Of a stretch of 64,000 bases of DNA, positions 25,469-33,443 are shown piece after piece. A model generated the notes under the pieces. That model was not told the DNA's origin, did no database searches, and saw only the letters and a program-made list of their open reading frames with translations. The stretch is from Mucilaginibacter saanensis (GTDB lineage Bacteria; Bacteroidota; Bacteroidia; Sphingobacteriales; Sphingobacteriaceae). The stretch's first letter is position 1, and every line of letters begins with the position of its first letter. The stretch lies in NCBI RefSeq assembly GCF_014200575.1, contig NZ_JACHBZ010000004.1:1-64000 (forward strand), in the 5' to 3' direction. The position numbers were made by a program, and so were the translations under genes.

Positions 25469-25515
25469 AGCAAGGATTCTGGGAGCAAGGAAAAAGGACA
25501 ATAGGAAGTTATAAT
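25469..25515. repeat. Iterated-word block (AGCAAGGA) with a facing inverted copy
   Basis: The word AGCAAGGA occurs at 25469-25476 and 25484-25491 right after rnz. On the other side of the hairpin terminator, at about 25566-25595, related words lie in inverted form (TTGCTTGTTCTTC, CTTTGCTCT). The pairing is degenerate. Confidence 0.45.
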
Positions 25516-25522
25516 AAAACAT

Positions 25523-25554
25523 AAAAAGGCCAACGATTATCGTTGGCCTTTTTA
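25523..25554 (+). terminator. Bidirectional terminator between rnz and the MlaD gene
   Basis: AAAAAGGCCAACGA (25523-25536) pairs perfectly with 25540-25553 over a 3-base loop, with A and T runs on either side, so it can stop both convergent transcripts. Confidence 0.88.
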
Positions 25555-25602
25555 TGTTTTATCTTCTTTATTGCTTGTTCTTCAAATCTTTGCTCTAAAC
25601 GC

Positions 25603-26547
25603 TTAGTCTTTTTTACCACCAAAAACTGAGAAGCTTACATAGCGTTTAGGATGGGCCTTTAAATCAATAAACAGGTTGTTCAGGTTATTAGAGGCATCGG
25701 TCAGGTTTTTATACATCTTATCGTCGTTAAGCAATAAGCCTAATGAACCCTGGCTGTTATTGATCTTACTGATGGTAGCCTGCAAATCGGCCATGGCCTT
25801 ATTAGCATTGTCAAGCGTTTGTTTGATGTTTGAGTTGGCAATATCGTTGCTCACCTTTTCAAAGTTGGCGCTCATGCCGTTAATATGAGCCGTACTGCTT
25901 TTTAAACTGCCAGATACAACCTCGGCATTGGTCAGTATACCATTGATGTGGCCTGATTGTGCAGCCACCAGGTTATCAATCTTTTTGGTGGTTCCCTCTA
26001 ATGTTTGCAAAGAGTTGGCAATGCTCATAAAGCTGCGGTCAACATTTTTTTGAAAGTTGGGGTTCAGTATTTTATTGATAGCGCCCAGTGATGAATCCAT
26101 TTTTGAAATCAGCATCTCAGCTTTTTTCTGTATAGGTTGTAAGCTTTCGGCCAGGCTGCCCTGTATATCGGCTCTTAAGGTGTCCTGATCTTCCGCAGGT
26201 ACTTTGCTGTTCCCTAATTCAAAAACTATGGCCTTACTGCCCAAAAGATCGGTACTTTGCAGTTTTGCCAGCGTATTATTAGGTACTACATAGGAGGGAG
26301 CAATTTTAAACTCTACAATAGTGCGGCCATCAGATTGCAGTTTCATGTTTGATACACGGCCTATCTGAAAGCCGTTAACCAACACCGGTTTTGATATGGA
26401 AAGCCCTTCAACACTGTTGTAAACAGCGTAAAAATTATTGGAGCCCGAAAAAACATCGTTGCCGCGCAAAAAGCTATATCCCAGTATCAGTACCGTAATT
26501 GTTATGGCTGTAAGTGCACCTATTTTTGTTTCGTTTGAAATTTTCAT
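25603..26547 (-). CDS. MlaD/MCE-domain lipid-transport protein
   Basis: The 314-residue protein has one N-terminal membrane helix (about 8-26, IGALTAITITVLILGYSFL), a single MCE domain (about 36-115, FYAVYNSVEGLSISKPVLVNGFQIGRVS...LLGSKAIVFELG), and a long helical C-terminal part rich in Asn and Ser (LQTLEGTTKKIDNLVA...NANKAMADLQATISKINNSQGSLGLLLNDDKMYKNL). Such proteins form hexameric rings that carry phospholipids between membranes. No mlaE/mlaF genes lie beside it; in Bacteroidota those often sit elsewhere. The amidase gene lies 91 bp upstream on the same strand. Its role is assigned from the domain only. Confidence 0.9.
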   Translation of the reverse strand: MKISNETKIGALTAITITVLILGYSFLRGNDVFSGSNNFYAVYNSVEGLSISKPVLVNGFQIGRVSNMKLQSDGRTIVEFKIAPSYVVPNNTLAKLQSTDLLGSKAIVFELGNSKVPAEDQDTLRADIQGSLAESLQPIQKKAEMLISKMDSSLGAINKILNPNFQKNVDRSFMSIANSLQTLEGTTKKIDNLVAAQSGHINGILTNAEVVSGSLKSSTAHINGMSANFEKVSNDIANSNIKQTLDNANKAMADLQATISKINNSQGSLGLLLNDDKMYKNLTDASNNLNNLFIDLKAHPKRYVSFSVFGGKKD

Positions 26548-26638
26548 TAAGTAGTATGTTATGAGTTCAAATAGTTTGCAGTATTTACTGATGCTGCATG
26601 TATAATACGTTTTATAACTATATAAAGTTTGGTGCTAA

Positions 26639-27577
26639 TTATTGTGCCACTTGCTCAACCGCGTTTTTGTAACTTGTTAAAGCCCGAACAATTGAATTTA
26701 CAATTTCGTTTTGTCCATCTTCTGAATTTAAATAAGCCTCATCAGCAGGGTTGTTAATATACCCGGTTTCAACCAGTACAGATGGCATTGAACTATGGCA
26801 TAACACATAAATTCCCTGTTCTCTTATCCCTTCACTCGGGCGGCCGTCAGTGTCAACAAATTCTCTGTTAATAAGGTTTGCCAGATTTATACTTTGTTGC
26901 CTGAATTTTCTTTTATATTCATTAGTTAAAATAATAGTTACCGGATCATTAGGATCCAAAGCGCCGCCATCTAATTCAGAGTCGCCTTCAATCTGGTTGT
27001 TTTTGATGGCGTTCTCCTCTTCTTTAGTACGGTGCAACCCATAAACCAGTAGCAATACGCCCTTACCTGAACGGTCAGGAACCAAAGATGTTTTATAAAC
27101 CGGTTTATGATGTTTGGTTCCCACTCTTCTTGATACGCGTCTATCAGATAAAGAATTACAGTGGATGGAAATAAAAATGTTTCCTTTGTTCTCATTAGCT
27201 ATTTCGGCACGCCTTTCAAATGATACATCGTCTTCGGTACTGCGTGTCAATACCGCCTTTACTCCTGTAATATCTTTTTCTACCGCTTTTTGCAATTTTA
27301 ACGCAATAGCAAGCGTTACATTCCTTTCAGAAGAATATTCGCCTGATGCGCCGTGTGAATAATGACCTACAGTACTGGAAGGTTTGCCGCCATGGCCCGG
27401 ATCAATAATAATGGTTTTGATCTTAAAACCAGTGTTGTTTATAACTGTATCTTTTTTTAAGTTATTTATAGTAGTATCTTTTTTTATGAAACCATAAGAT
27501 GTAACCGGAAAAAATGAAAGGAATGTAAGTAATACCGATAAACTATAAATCAATCTTTTCAATGCCCTATTTTTCAT
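26639..27577 (-). CDS. N-acetylmuramoyl-L-alanine amidase (Amidase_3)
   Basis: This periplasmic zinc amidase cuts the bond between muramic acid and L-Ala, usually during cell separation. The 312-residue protein has a signal peptide (about 1-29), a short Thr/Asn-rich linker, and the Amidase_3 domain from about 53. Zinc ligands are His62 (IDPGHGGK), Glu84 (YSSERN) and His139 (ISIHCNS); the catalytic Glu is in VETGYINN. There is no LysM or SPOR domain. It starts 52 bp from the divergent lptD start, and the MCE gene follows it on the same strand, so the three genes are all envelope-directed. Confidence 0.95.
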   Translation of the reverse strand: MKNRALKRLIYSLSVLLTFLSFFPVTSYGFIKKDTTINNLKKDTVINNTGFKIKTIIIDPGHGGKPSSTVGHYSHGASGEYSSERNVTLAIALKLQKAVEKDITGVKAVLTRSTEDDVSFERRAEIANENKGNIFISIHCNSLSDRRVSRRVGTKHHKPVYKTSLVPDRSGKGVLLLVYGLHRTKEEENAIKNNQIEGDSELDGGALDPNDPVTIILTNEYKRKFRQQSINLANLINREFVDTDGRPSEGIREQGIYVLCHSSMPSVLVETGYINNPADEAYLNSEDGQNEIVNSIVRALTSYKNAVEQVAQ

Positions 27578-27629
27578 TATTTTTGAACGCTGTTAACTTT
27601 ATCTGCAAAAATACTATTCATAATCAATT

Positions 27630-30356
27630 TTGAAATTCACAACCTTTTTTTTTCTGATTGCAATTGTTTTAACGGTAAATGTACTTGCTGCCGAAAGCAA
27701 AGGTACACATAAGGCCTATAGCAGCAAGTCAGTTGCAGATACTATTATAAAACTTGATACCATTAAGGATAAAAAACTCCTTAAAGGTAAAAAAAATGGG
27801 CGCGTTACCACACCCAAAAATGGCAAAACTGTTGCTGATACCTCCAAAAAAGACAATGGTGGCCTGCAATCAGAGGTAAAGGCCGTTGCCGAAGACTCTA
27901 CACGGAATGACTTTAAGAATGATATTTTATATCTGTACGGCCGCGCACGGGTAACCTATGGGGATTTTGAACTTGATGCCGACTATATTAAGGTTGACCA
28001 GAAAAATCACGTGATATTTGCACGCGGAAGTATTGACCCGCGTACCCACCGTTATATTGGGCGGCCTATCTCCAAGCAAAAAAATGATAAACCTGTATCG
28101 TCCGATTCCCTGTTGTTTAATTACGAAACAAAAAAGGGAAAGTTGTATAACCCCGCATCTGAGCAGGATGGTAACTTTATATCAGGCGGGCAGGCAAAAA
28201 AACTGAATGAAACAGAGGTAGCCTATCGCAATGTAATTTTCAGTACCTGCGATCTGCCTTATCCTGATACACACTTTGGTATTGTGATAACCCGCGGAAT
28301 TGGCGAAAAGAACAGGATCATATCGGGCCCGGCCTACCTTGAAATTGAGGGTGTGCCCTTGCCTTTAGCCATACCATTTGGCTTTTTCCCTAAGCCAAAC
28401 CAGCGTACATCGGGGGTAATATTACCTACTTTTGGCGAGGATCAGCAGCTGGGATTTAAATTATCAGGCTTTGGTTATTATCTTGGGCTAAGTGATTATG
28501 CCGACCTTACCACTACCGCTACTGTATATTCAAAAGGATCATACGAGTTAAACAGTGTAATGCGGTATTTAAAACGTTATAAATATACCGGTAACCTTGC
28601 CCTGAGCTTTGGCTCGCATAATTACGGCTTGCCCGGCGATCCCTCAGTAAAGGATATTCATATCGACTGGACACACTCCCAGGATGCCAATGCTAATCCG
28701 GGCTCTACCTTTAGCGCATCGGTAAATGCCGGTACGTCAGGGTTCTTCAAAAACAATCCTTCCATATCTAACTATAACGTTAATAATATAGCGCAGAGTA
28801 GCTTGCGTTCAAGTATATCATACGGTAAAACATGGGCGGGTACACCGTTTAACCTGAGCATCGGACTTTCCCATAGCCAGGATATTGCGCGTAAAACCAT
28901 TACTTTGGAGTTGCCGACCATTGCTTTTGGTATGTCGTCAATAAATCCGTTTGACTCAAAGGATAGGGTTGGCGAACAAAAATGGTATCAGAAAATTACG
29001 GTTAGCTATAACATGACCGCTACCAACAAGGTAAATGACGTGCCCGAGTCTGAATTGTTTAAAAGCGAAACATTATCAAAACGTTTGCAAAATGGTTTTC
29101 AGCACCAGATACCGGTGAGTTTGGGTTTAAATGTGCTTAAATATTTTCAGTTTAACAGTAGCGTGAATTATACTGAGCGTTGGTATTTTCAAAGCATCAA
29201 CAAACGGTTTGAGCGTGGTAGTATTAACAACAGTGATCAGTTAATTACCGATACCATTGCCGGTTTTAAACGCGCAGGCGAATATAGCTTAAGTACAGGT
29301 TTATCAACAAAGCTGTACGGTACCATAAATTTTAAACACGGAAATTTAAAGGCTATAAGGCACGTGGCCACGCCATCAATCAGCTTTGGTTATCGTCCGG
29401 ATTTTTCTGATCCAAGCTATGGGTATTATAAAACAGCCGTAAGTAATGCTACGGTACCTTACCCTTATTCATATCAAAAGTATTCCATATTTGATGGAGC
29501 GGTTTACGGAGGACCTTCGCCGGGCAAGCAAGCCGGACTTAACTTTAGTTTAGACAATACTATCGAAGCTAAAATGAAAGCCAAAAGTACCGATACCTCT
29601 GGTACAGACAGGAAGGTAACCATTTTACAAGGTTTGTCATTCTCCACCTTTTATAACTTCGCGGCCGATTCCATGAAGCTTTCGCCTATTACGTTCTCGG
29701 GTCACACGGCCATTTTTAATCAACGGCTTAATATCAGTTTCCAGGGTAGTTTTAATCCTTATGTAACCGTAATCCGGGATTCTATTCAGAATAATAGTAT
29801 TCAAAAATACGCTACCCAGATTAACCGGTTTAGTTGGCAGGATGGTAAATTCCCTCAGCTATCCAACATTGGTATATCCATGAGCGGGAGTTTAAATGCC
29901 ACAAAAGCCCATGCACCGGCAACACCAGGGGTAAACACATTGCAAAACATTACTCCGCAGCAGTCCCAGCGGCTTGCCCTGGTAAACAGCGACCCTAATG
30001 CTTATGTTGACTTTAATGTTCCGTGGAATATATCATTTAACTACAGTTACAGTTATAGCAATTCACTCAATACGGTTTCAACCAGTAATACAGTACAAAT
30101 TAGCGGCGATTTAAACATTACGCAAAAGTGGAAGGTGCAATACTCCACCAACTACGATATTAAGGCAGGTAAACTGGGTAGTGCAACCTCATTTTCAATT
30201 TACCGGGATTTGCATTGTTGGGATCTTTCTGTTCAATGGATACCTTTTGGGTACTTAAAATCGTACAACGTAACGCTTAAGGTTAAATCAACCATTTTAC
30301 AGGATTTAAAACTGAGCAAGAGAAACGATTACACTAATAACGGAACCTTTTACTAA
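27630..30356 (+). CDS. lptD: LPS-assembly protein LptD-like outer-membrane protein
   Basis: LptD forms the outer-membrane barrel that inserts LPS. The 908-residue protein has a signal peptide (KFTTFFFLIAIVLTVNVLAA), a lysine/threonine-rich linker, an OstA-like jelly-roll region (about 85-200, LYGRARVTYGDFELDADYIKVD...ARGSID) and a long C-terminal beta-barrel with many alternating strands. An in-frame stop at 27621 and the lack of an ATG leave TTG at 27630 as the start. The C-terminus ends in NGTFY, with a terminal aromatic. Unlike E. coli LptD, no conserved cysteine pairs are seen. cinA begins 5 bases after its stop. Confidence 0.85.
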   Translation: MKFTTFFFLIAIVLTVNVLAAESKGTHKAYSSKSVADTIIKLDTIKDKKLLKGKKNGRVTTPKNGKTVADTSKKDNGGLQSEVKAVAEDSTRNDFKNDILYLYGRARVTYGDFELDADYIKVDQKNHVIFARGSIDPRTHRYIGRPISKQKNDKPVSSDSLLFNYETKKGKLYNPASEQDGNFISGGQAKKLNETEVAYRNVIFSTCDLPYPDTHFGIVITRGIGEKNRIISGPAYLEIEGVPLPLAIPFGFFPKPNQRTSGVILPTFGEDQQLGFKLSGFGYYLGLSDYADLTTTATVYSKGSYELNSVMRYLKRYKYTGNLALSFGSHNYGLPGDPSVKDIHIDWTHSQDANANPGSTFSASVNAGTSGFFKNNPSISNYNVNNIAQSSLRSSISYGKTWAGTPFNLSIGLSHSQDIARKTITLELPTIAFGMSSINPFDSKDRVGEQKWYQKITVSYNMTATNKVNDVPESELFKSETLSKRLQNGFQHQIPVSLGLNVLKYFQFNSSVNYTERWYFQSINKRFERGSINNSDQLITDTIAGFKRAGEYSLSTGLSTKLYGTINFKHGNLKAIRHVATPSISFGYRPDFSDPSYGYYKTAVSNATVPYPYSYQKYSIFDGAVYGGPSPGKQAGLNFSLDNTIEAKMKAKSTDTSGTDRKVTILQGLSFSTFYNFAADSMKLSPITFSGHTAIFNQRLNISFQGSFNPYVTVIRDSIQNNSIQKYATQINRFSWQDGKFPQLSNIGISMSGSLNATKAHAPATPGVNTLQNITPQQSQRLALVNSDPNAYVDFNVPWNISFNYSYSYSNSLNTVSTSNTVQISGDLNITQKWKVQYSTNYDIKAGKLGSATSFSIYRDLHCWDLSVQWIPFGYLKSYNVTLKVKSTILQDLKLSKRNDYTNNGTFY

Positions 30357-30361
30357 TTAAA

Positions 30362-31597
30362 ATGCTGGCAGAAATTATAACCATAGGTGATGAAATATTG
30401 ATAGGCCAAATTGTTGATACCAATTCGGCCTGGATGGCTGTTGAGCTTAATAAAATAGGTATACGTGTTAAGCAGATATCGTCGGTATCTGACGATAGGG
30501 AGCATATTTTAAAAGCACTGGCTGAGGCTGCCGGCCGGGCCACTATAGTTTTTATTACCGGTGGTTTGGGGCCCACCAAAGATGATATTACCAAAAAAAC
30601 ATTGGCCGAATATTTTGGAGTTGGCCTTGTTGAAAATAAGGAAGCGCTGGAAAATGTTGAACATATTTTTGCCCGCTATAATCGCCCTTTGCTTGAAGTT
30701 AACAGGCTGCAGGCTCATGTGCCGGCAAATTGCGAAATAATATTAAATCATAACGGAACTGCACCGGGGATGTGGTTTAACTATAACGGAGTTATTTATA
30801 TTTCGATGCCGGGTGTACCTTTTGAAATGATGTACATGATGGAGGGCGAGGTACTGCCTAAAATAAAGGCTGCATTAAAGCTTCCGTCCATTGTTCACAA
30901 AAATATTTTAACGGTAGGTGAGGGCGAGTCATTTTTGGCAGAACGTATTGCTGACATTGAAAATGAGTTGCCTGAGTTTATCAAGCTGGCCTATTTACCT
31001 AAACTGGGGCAGGTACGTTTGCGCCTGAGTGCCTTTGGCGATGACGAGGCATTGTTACACCAAAAGGTTGATGAATTTGCAACCCGGATAATTGAACGCG
31101 TACGCAATGTGTTTGTAATTGATGAGGATATTGCCCTTGAACAGGCCATCCTCAACAAAATGGCTGCCCGCGGGCTTACGCTTTCGGTTGCGGAAAGCTG
31201 TACCGGTGGCTACCTGTCGCATTTGTTTACGCAGCATGCCGGTTCATCAAAGGTGTTTTTGGGCGGCGGTATAACTTATGCTTATGAGCTAAAGGAAAGC
31301 CTTTTAGGTGTAAAGCATGAAACTTTGGAGCAATTTGGGGCTGTAAGTGAGCAAACCGTAACAGAAATGGTAGATGGAGCGTTAAAAAACTTCAAATCTG
31401 ATTTTGCCATTGCCATAACCGGTATAGCCGGCCCTGATGGGGGTACAGCAGACAAACCCGTTGGTACTGTGTGGATTGCAGCGACGGGTGGCGGAAAAAA
31501 GTTAATCAAAAAATATACATTTGGTAATAAGCGCAGGCAAAATATTGAGCGGAGCGCGGTAACGGCCCTGTCAATGTTGAATACTTTACTCACATAA
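30362..31597 (+). CDS. cinA: CinA/PncC family protein
   Basis: The 411-residue protein has an N-terminal molybdopterin-binding-like domain (about 1-170; EIITIGDEILIGQIVDTNSAWMA, FITGGLGPTKDDITK) and a C-terminal nicotinamide-nucleotide amidase domain (about 255-410; SVAESCTGGYLSHLFT, with the nucleophile region AESCTGG, and AITGIAGPDGGTADKPVGTVWIA). Family members combine ADP-ribose pyrophosphatase and NMN deamidase activities for NAD salvage; in some firmicutes CinA is competence-linked. The full two-domain length is kept. It is tightly packed after lptD (5 bp) and most likely shares its transcript. Confidence 0.93.
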   Translation: MLAEIITIGDEILIGQIVDTNSAWMAVELNKIGIRVKQISSVSDDREHILKALAEAAGRATIVFITGGLGPTKDDITKKTLAEYFGVGLVENKEALENVEHIFARYNRPLLEVNRLQAHVPANCEIILNHNGTAPGMWFNYNGVIYISMPGVPFEMMYMMEGEVLPKIKAALKLPSIVHKNILTVGEGESFLAERIADIENELPEFIKLAYLPKLGQVRLRLSAFGDDEALLHQKVDEFATRIIERVRNVFVIDEDIALEQAILNKMAARGLTLSVAESCTGGYLSHLFTQHAGSSKVFLGGGITYAYELKESLLGVKHETLEQFGAVSEQTVTEMVDGALKNFKSDFAIAITGIAGPDGGTADKPVGTVWIAATGGGKKLIKKYTFGNKRRQNIERSAVTALSMLNTLLT

Positions 31598-31598
31598 A

Positions 31599-31629
31599 TT
31601 GCAGGTACAGATCGAAATTCATAATTTTG
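31599..31629 (+). promoter_or_regulatory. Probable promoter of the E2 gene
   Basis: A -7 element TAATTTTG (31622-31629, full TAnnTTTG match) follows a weak -33 (TTGC, 31599-31602) by 19 bases and predicts a leader of about 17 bases. Confidence 0.5.
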
Positions 31630-31649
31630 AACAGAAACTATAATTCCGT

Positions 31650-33131
31650 ATGGCCAAATACCAACTATTATTGCCAAAAATGGGTGAGAGTGTTGCAGAA
31701 GCAACTATAATTAAATGGACAAAAAATCCAGGAGATCATATAGATGCCGATGAAGCAGTGATGGAAATTGCAACCGATAAGGTTGATTCTGATGTTCCAT
31801 CTCCGGTAGCTGGTAAATTAGTTGAGCAGCTTTACCAGGAGAATGATGTGGTTCAGGTAGGTTCAGTAATAGCAATTATTGAAACTGAAGAAAGTGATTC
31901 GGCCGTATCTGAAACAGCAGCTGCTCCATCAACCGTAAAAGAAGAACCCGTACATCAGGAAGAATCAACACCTGATCAGCATATAAATTCGTCAGTTGCA
32001 ACTAACCCGGAGGAACAATCACAGGCACAATCCGAGCCTGCGTCTGTACCTGGTTTAGATCAATTGAATCAAAGAACTGCAAGCCTGGGCGCTGAGGTAT
32101 TTAAAAGCGAAAGCCGGTTTTATTCGCCTCTGGTAAGAAACATAGCAAACCAGGAAGGTATAACCGCAGCTGAGCTGGACAGTATACCCGGGAACGGCTC
32201 AGATGGAAGGTTAACTAAGGACGATCTTTTAAACTATCTGCAAAATAAACAACAACCGGTAACTGCAGCAAAAGGCGCAGAGTCCTCTCCTAAGGCACAG
32301 GCCCCGATTGTTGAACCTGTAAGACCAACGGCAGTTCAACCTGTTGCAGCTCTTGAGCCTGTAAAAACGGAAACTCCAAAAGCTGTTGAAAGTAAACCAG
32401 CCCCGGCGGCATCTGTATCTGGTGTTGACGAGATTATTGAAATGGACAGGATGCGCCGCTTAATTGCTGATCACATGGTGATGAGCAAACAAACATCACC
32501 TCATGTTACGTCATTTGTGGAGGCCGATGTAACTAATCTGGTATTATGGCGCGAAAAGATTAAGAATAGCTTTGAAAAACGCGAAGGCGAAAAAATAACC
32601 TTTACACCAATATTTATTGAAGCGGTAGTAAAAGCTATTAAAGATTACCCAATGATCAACGTTACCGTTAACGGTACGCAGATCATCAAAAAGGCTGCTA
32701 TCAATATCAGTATGGCTACTGCCCTGCCAAGTGGTAACCTGATAGTGCCCGTAATTAAAAAAGCCGATGAACTAAATCTGCTGGGCATAACCAAGTCTGT
32801 AAACGATTTGGCTAACAGGGCCCGCAACGGTAAGCTGTTGCCTGATGATGTAAGGGACGGTACTTTTACCATTACTAATGTAGGCTCGTTTGGTAACGTA
32901 ATGGGTACGCCTATTATAAACCAACCGCAGGTAGCTATTTTAGCAGTAGGTGCCATCAAGAAAAAGCCCGCTGTAATTGAAACTAAGGAAGGTGATATGA
33001 TTGCCATACGTCACATGATGTTCCTGTCGTTATCTTATGATCACCGTGTGGTAGATGGTGCATTGGGAGGTTCATTTGTAAGGCGTGTTGCCGATTACCT
33101 GGAACAATGGGATCCAAACAGAGCGATATAA
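31650..33131 (+). CDS. Dihydrolipoamide acyltransferase (E2 of a 2-oxo acid dehydrogenase)
   Basis: E2 carries the acyl group on lipoate and passes it to CoA. The 493-residue protein has one N-terminal lipoyl domain with Lys44 in EIATDKVDSDVPSP, a Gln/Ser-rich linker, a peripheral-subunit-binding domain (about 152-190, FYSPLVRNIANQEGITAAELDSI), a Pro/Ala/Lys linker, and the catalytic core (about 255-490). The active-site motif is SLSYDHRVVDGALGG with His465 and Asp469. The domain layout fits branched-chain or 2-oxoglutarate E2; I cannot separate these by eye. No E1 or E3 lies nearby. A very strong terminator follows. Confidence 0.92.
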   Translation: MAKYQLLLPKMGESVAEATIIKWTKNPGDHIDADEAVMEIATDKVDSDVPSPVAGKLVEQLYQENDVVQVGSVIAIIETEESDSAVSETAAAPSTVKEEPVHQEESTPDQHINSSVATNPEEQSQAQSEPASVPGLDQLNQRTASLGAEVFKSESRFYSPLVRNIANQEGITAAELDSIPGNGSDGRLTKDDLLNYLQNKQQPVTAAKGAESSPKAQAPIVEPVRPTAVQPVAALEPVKTETPKAVESKPAPAASVSGVDEIIEMDRMRRLIADHMVMSKQTSPHVTSFVEADVTNLVLWREKIKNSFEKREGEKITFTPIFIEAVVKAIKDYPMINVTVNGTQIIKKAAINISMATALPSGNLIVPVIKKADELNLLGITKSVNDLANRARNGKLLPDDVRDGTFTITNVGSFGNVMGTPIINQPQVAILAVGAIKKKPAVIETKEGDMIAIRHMMFLSLSYDHRVVDGALGGSFVRRVADYLEQWDPNRAI

Positions 33132-33150
33132 TTATTGTTCAACTGATATA

Positions 33151-33187
33151 AAACAGCAAAGCCGGGCATTGCCCGGCTTTGCTGTTT
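33151..33187 (+). terminator. Terminator of the E2 gene
   Basis: A perfect 17-bp stem (33151-33167 with 33171-33187, AAACAGCAAAGCCGGGC) closes a 3-base loop and ends in TTTT. Confidence 0.92.
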
Positions 33188-33228
33188 TACTGTATTTTAT
33201 TGCAATCACGCGTATTTATTAGGTTACC

Positions 33229-33324
33229 TGTCATCCTGAACTTGTTTCAGGATCCCTCAGAACAGGTGATCGCCATACATCAATATATTGCTCGTGGGGT
33301 TGCCGAAACAAGTCCGGCATGACA
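33229..33324. repeat. REP-like paired-hairpin element
   Basis: The left hairpin is ATCCTGAA-CTTGT-TTCAGGAT (33233-33253) preceded by TGTC, and the right hairpin is TGCCGAAACAAGTCCGGCA (33301-33319) followed by TGACA. The stem bases differ from the 17128 copy by paired changes that keep the pairing. Confidence 0.8.
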
Positions 33325-33443
33325 TCAAAATAAGGAGGCTTCACTCAACTCTCTCCAAAGGAAAGTGATCTCGTGAAAATATTTTAAAGTCTTCCCTTTT
33401 TTGGCAGACTTAGAGGAGTTCCTCCTCGCAATAAAATATACCT

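Larger units (their letters stand above)
33132..33443. other. Convergent gap holding a terminator, a REP-like pair and a degenerate CTCC/GGAG stretch
   Basis: The 312-base gap between the E2 and S9 peptidase genes contains the E2 terminator (33151-33187), a REP-like element (33229-33324) and, at about 33346-33420, a stretch with CTCTCCAAAGGAAAG and CTTAGAGGAG words. I see no ORF with protein-like composition. Confidence 0.7.

Noticed and set aside
31282..31704. A 140-codon minus-strand frame across the cinA-E2 junction
   Set aside because: It is antisense to two well-supported genes and would cover the E2 promoter.
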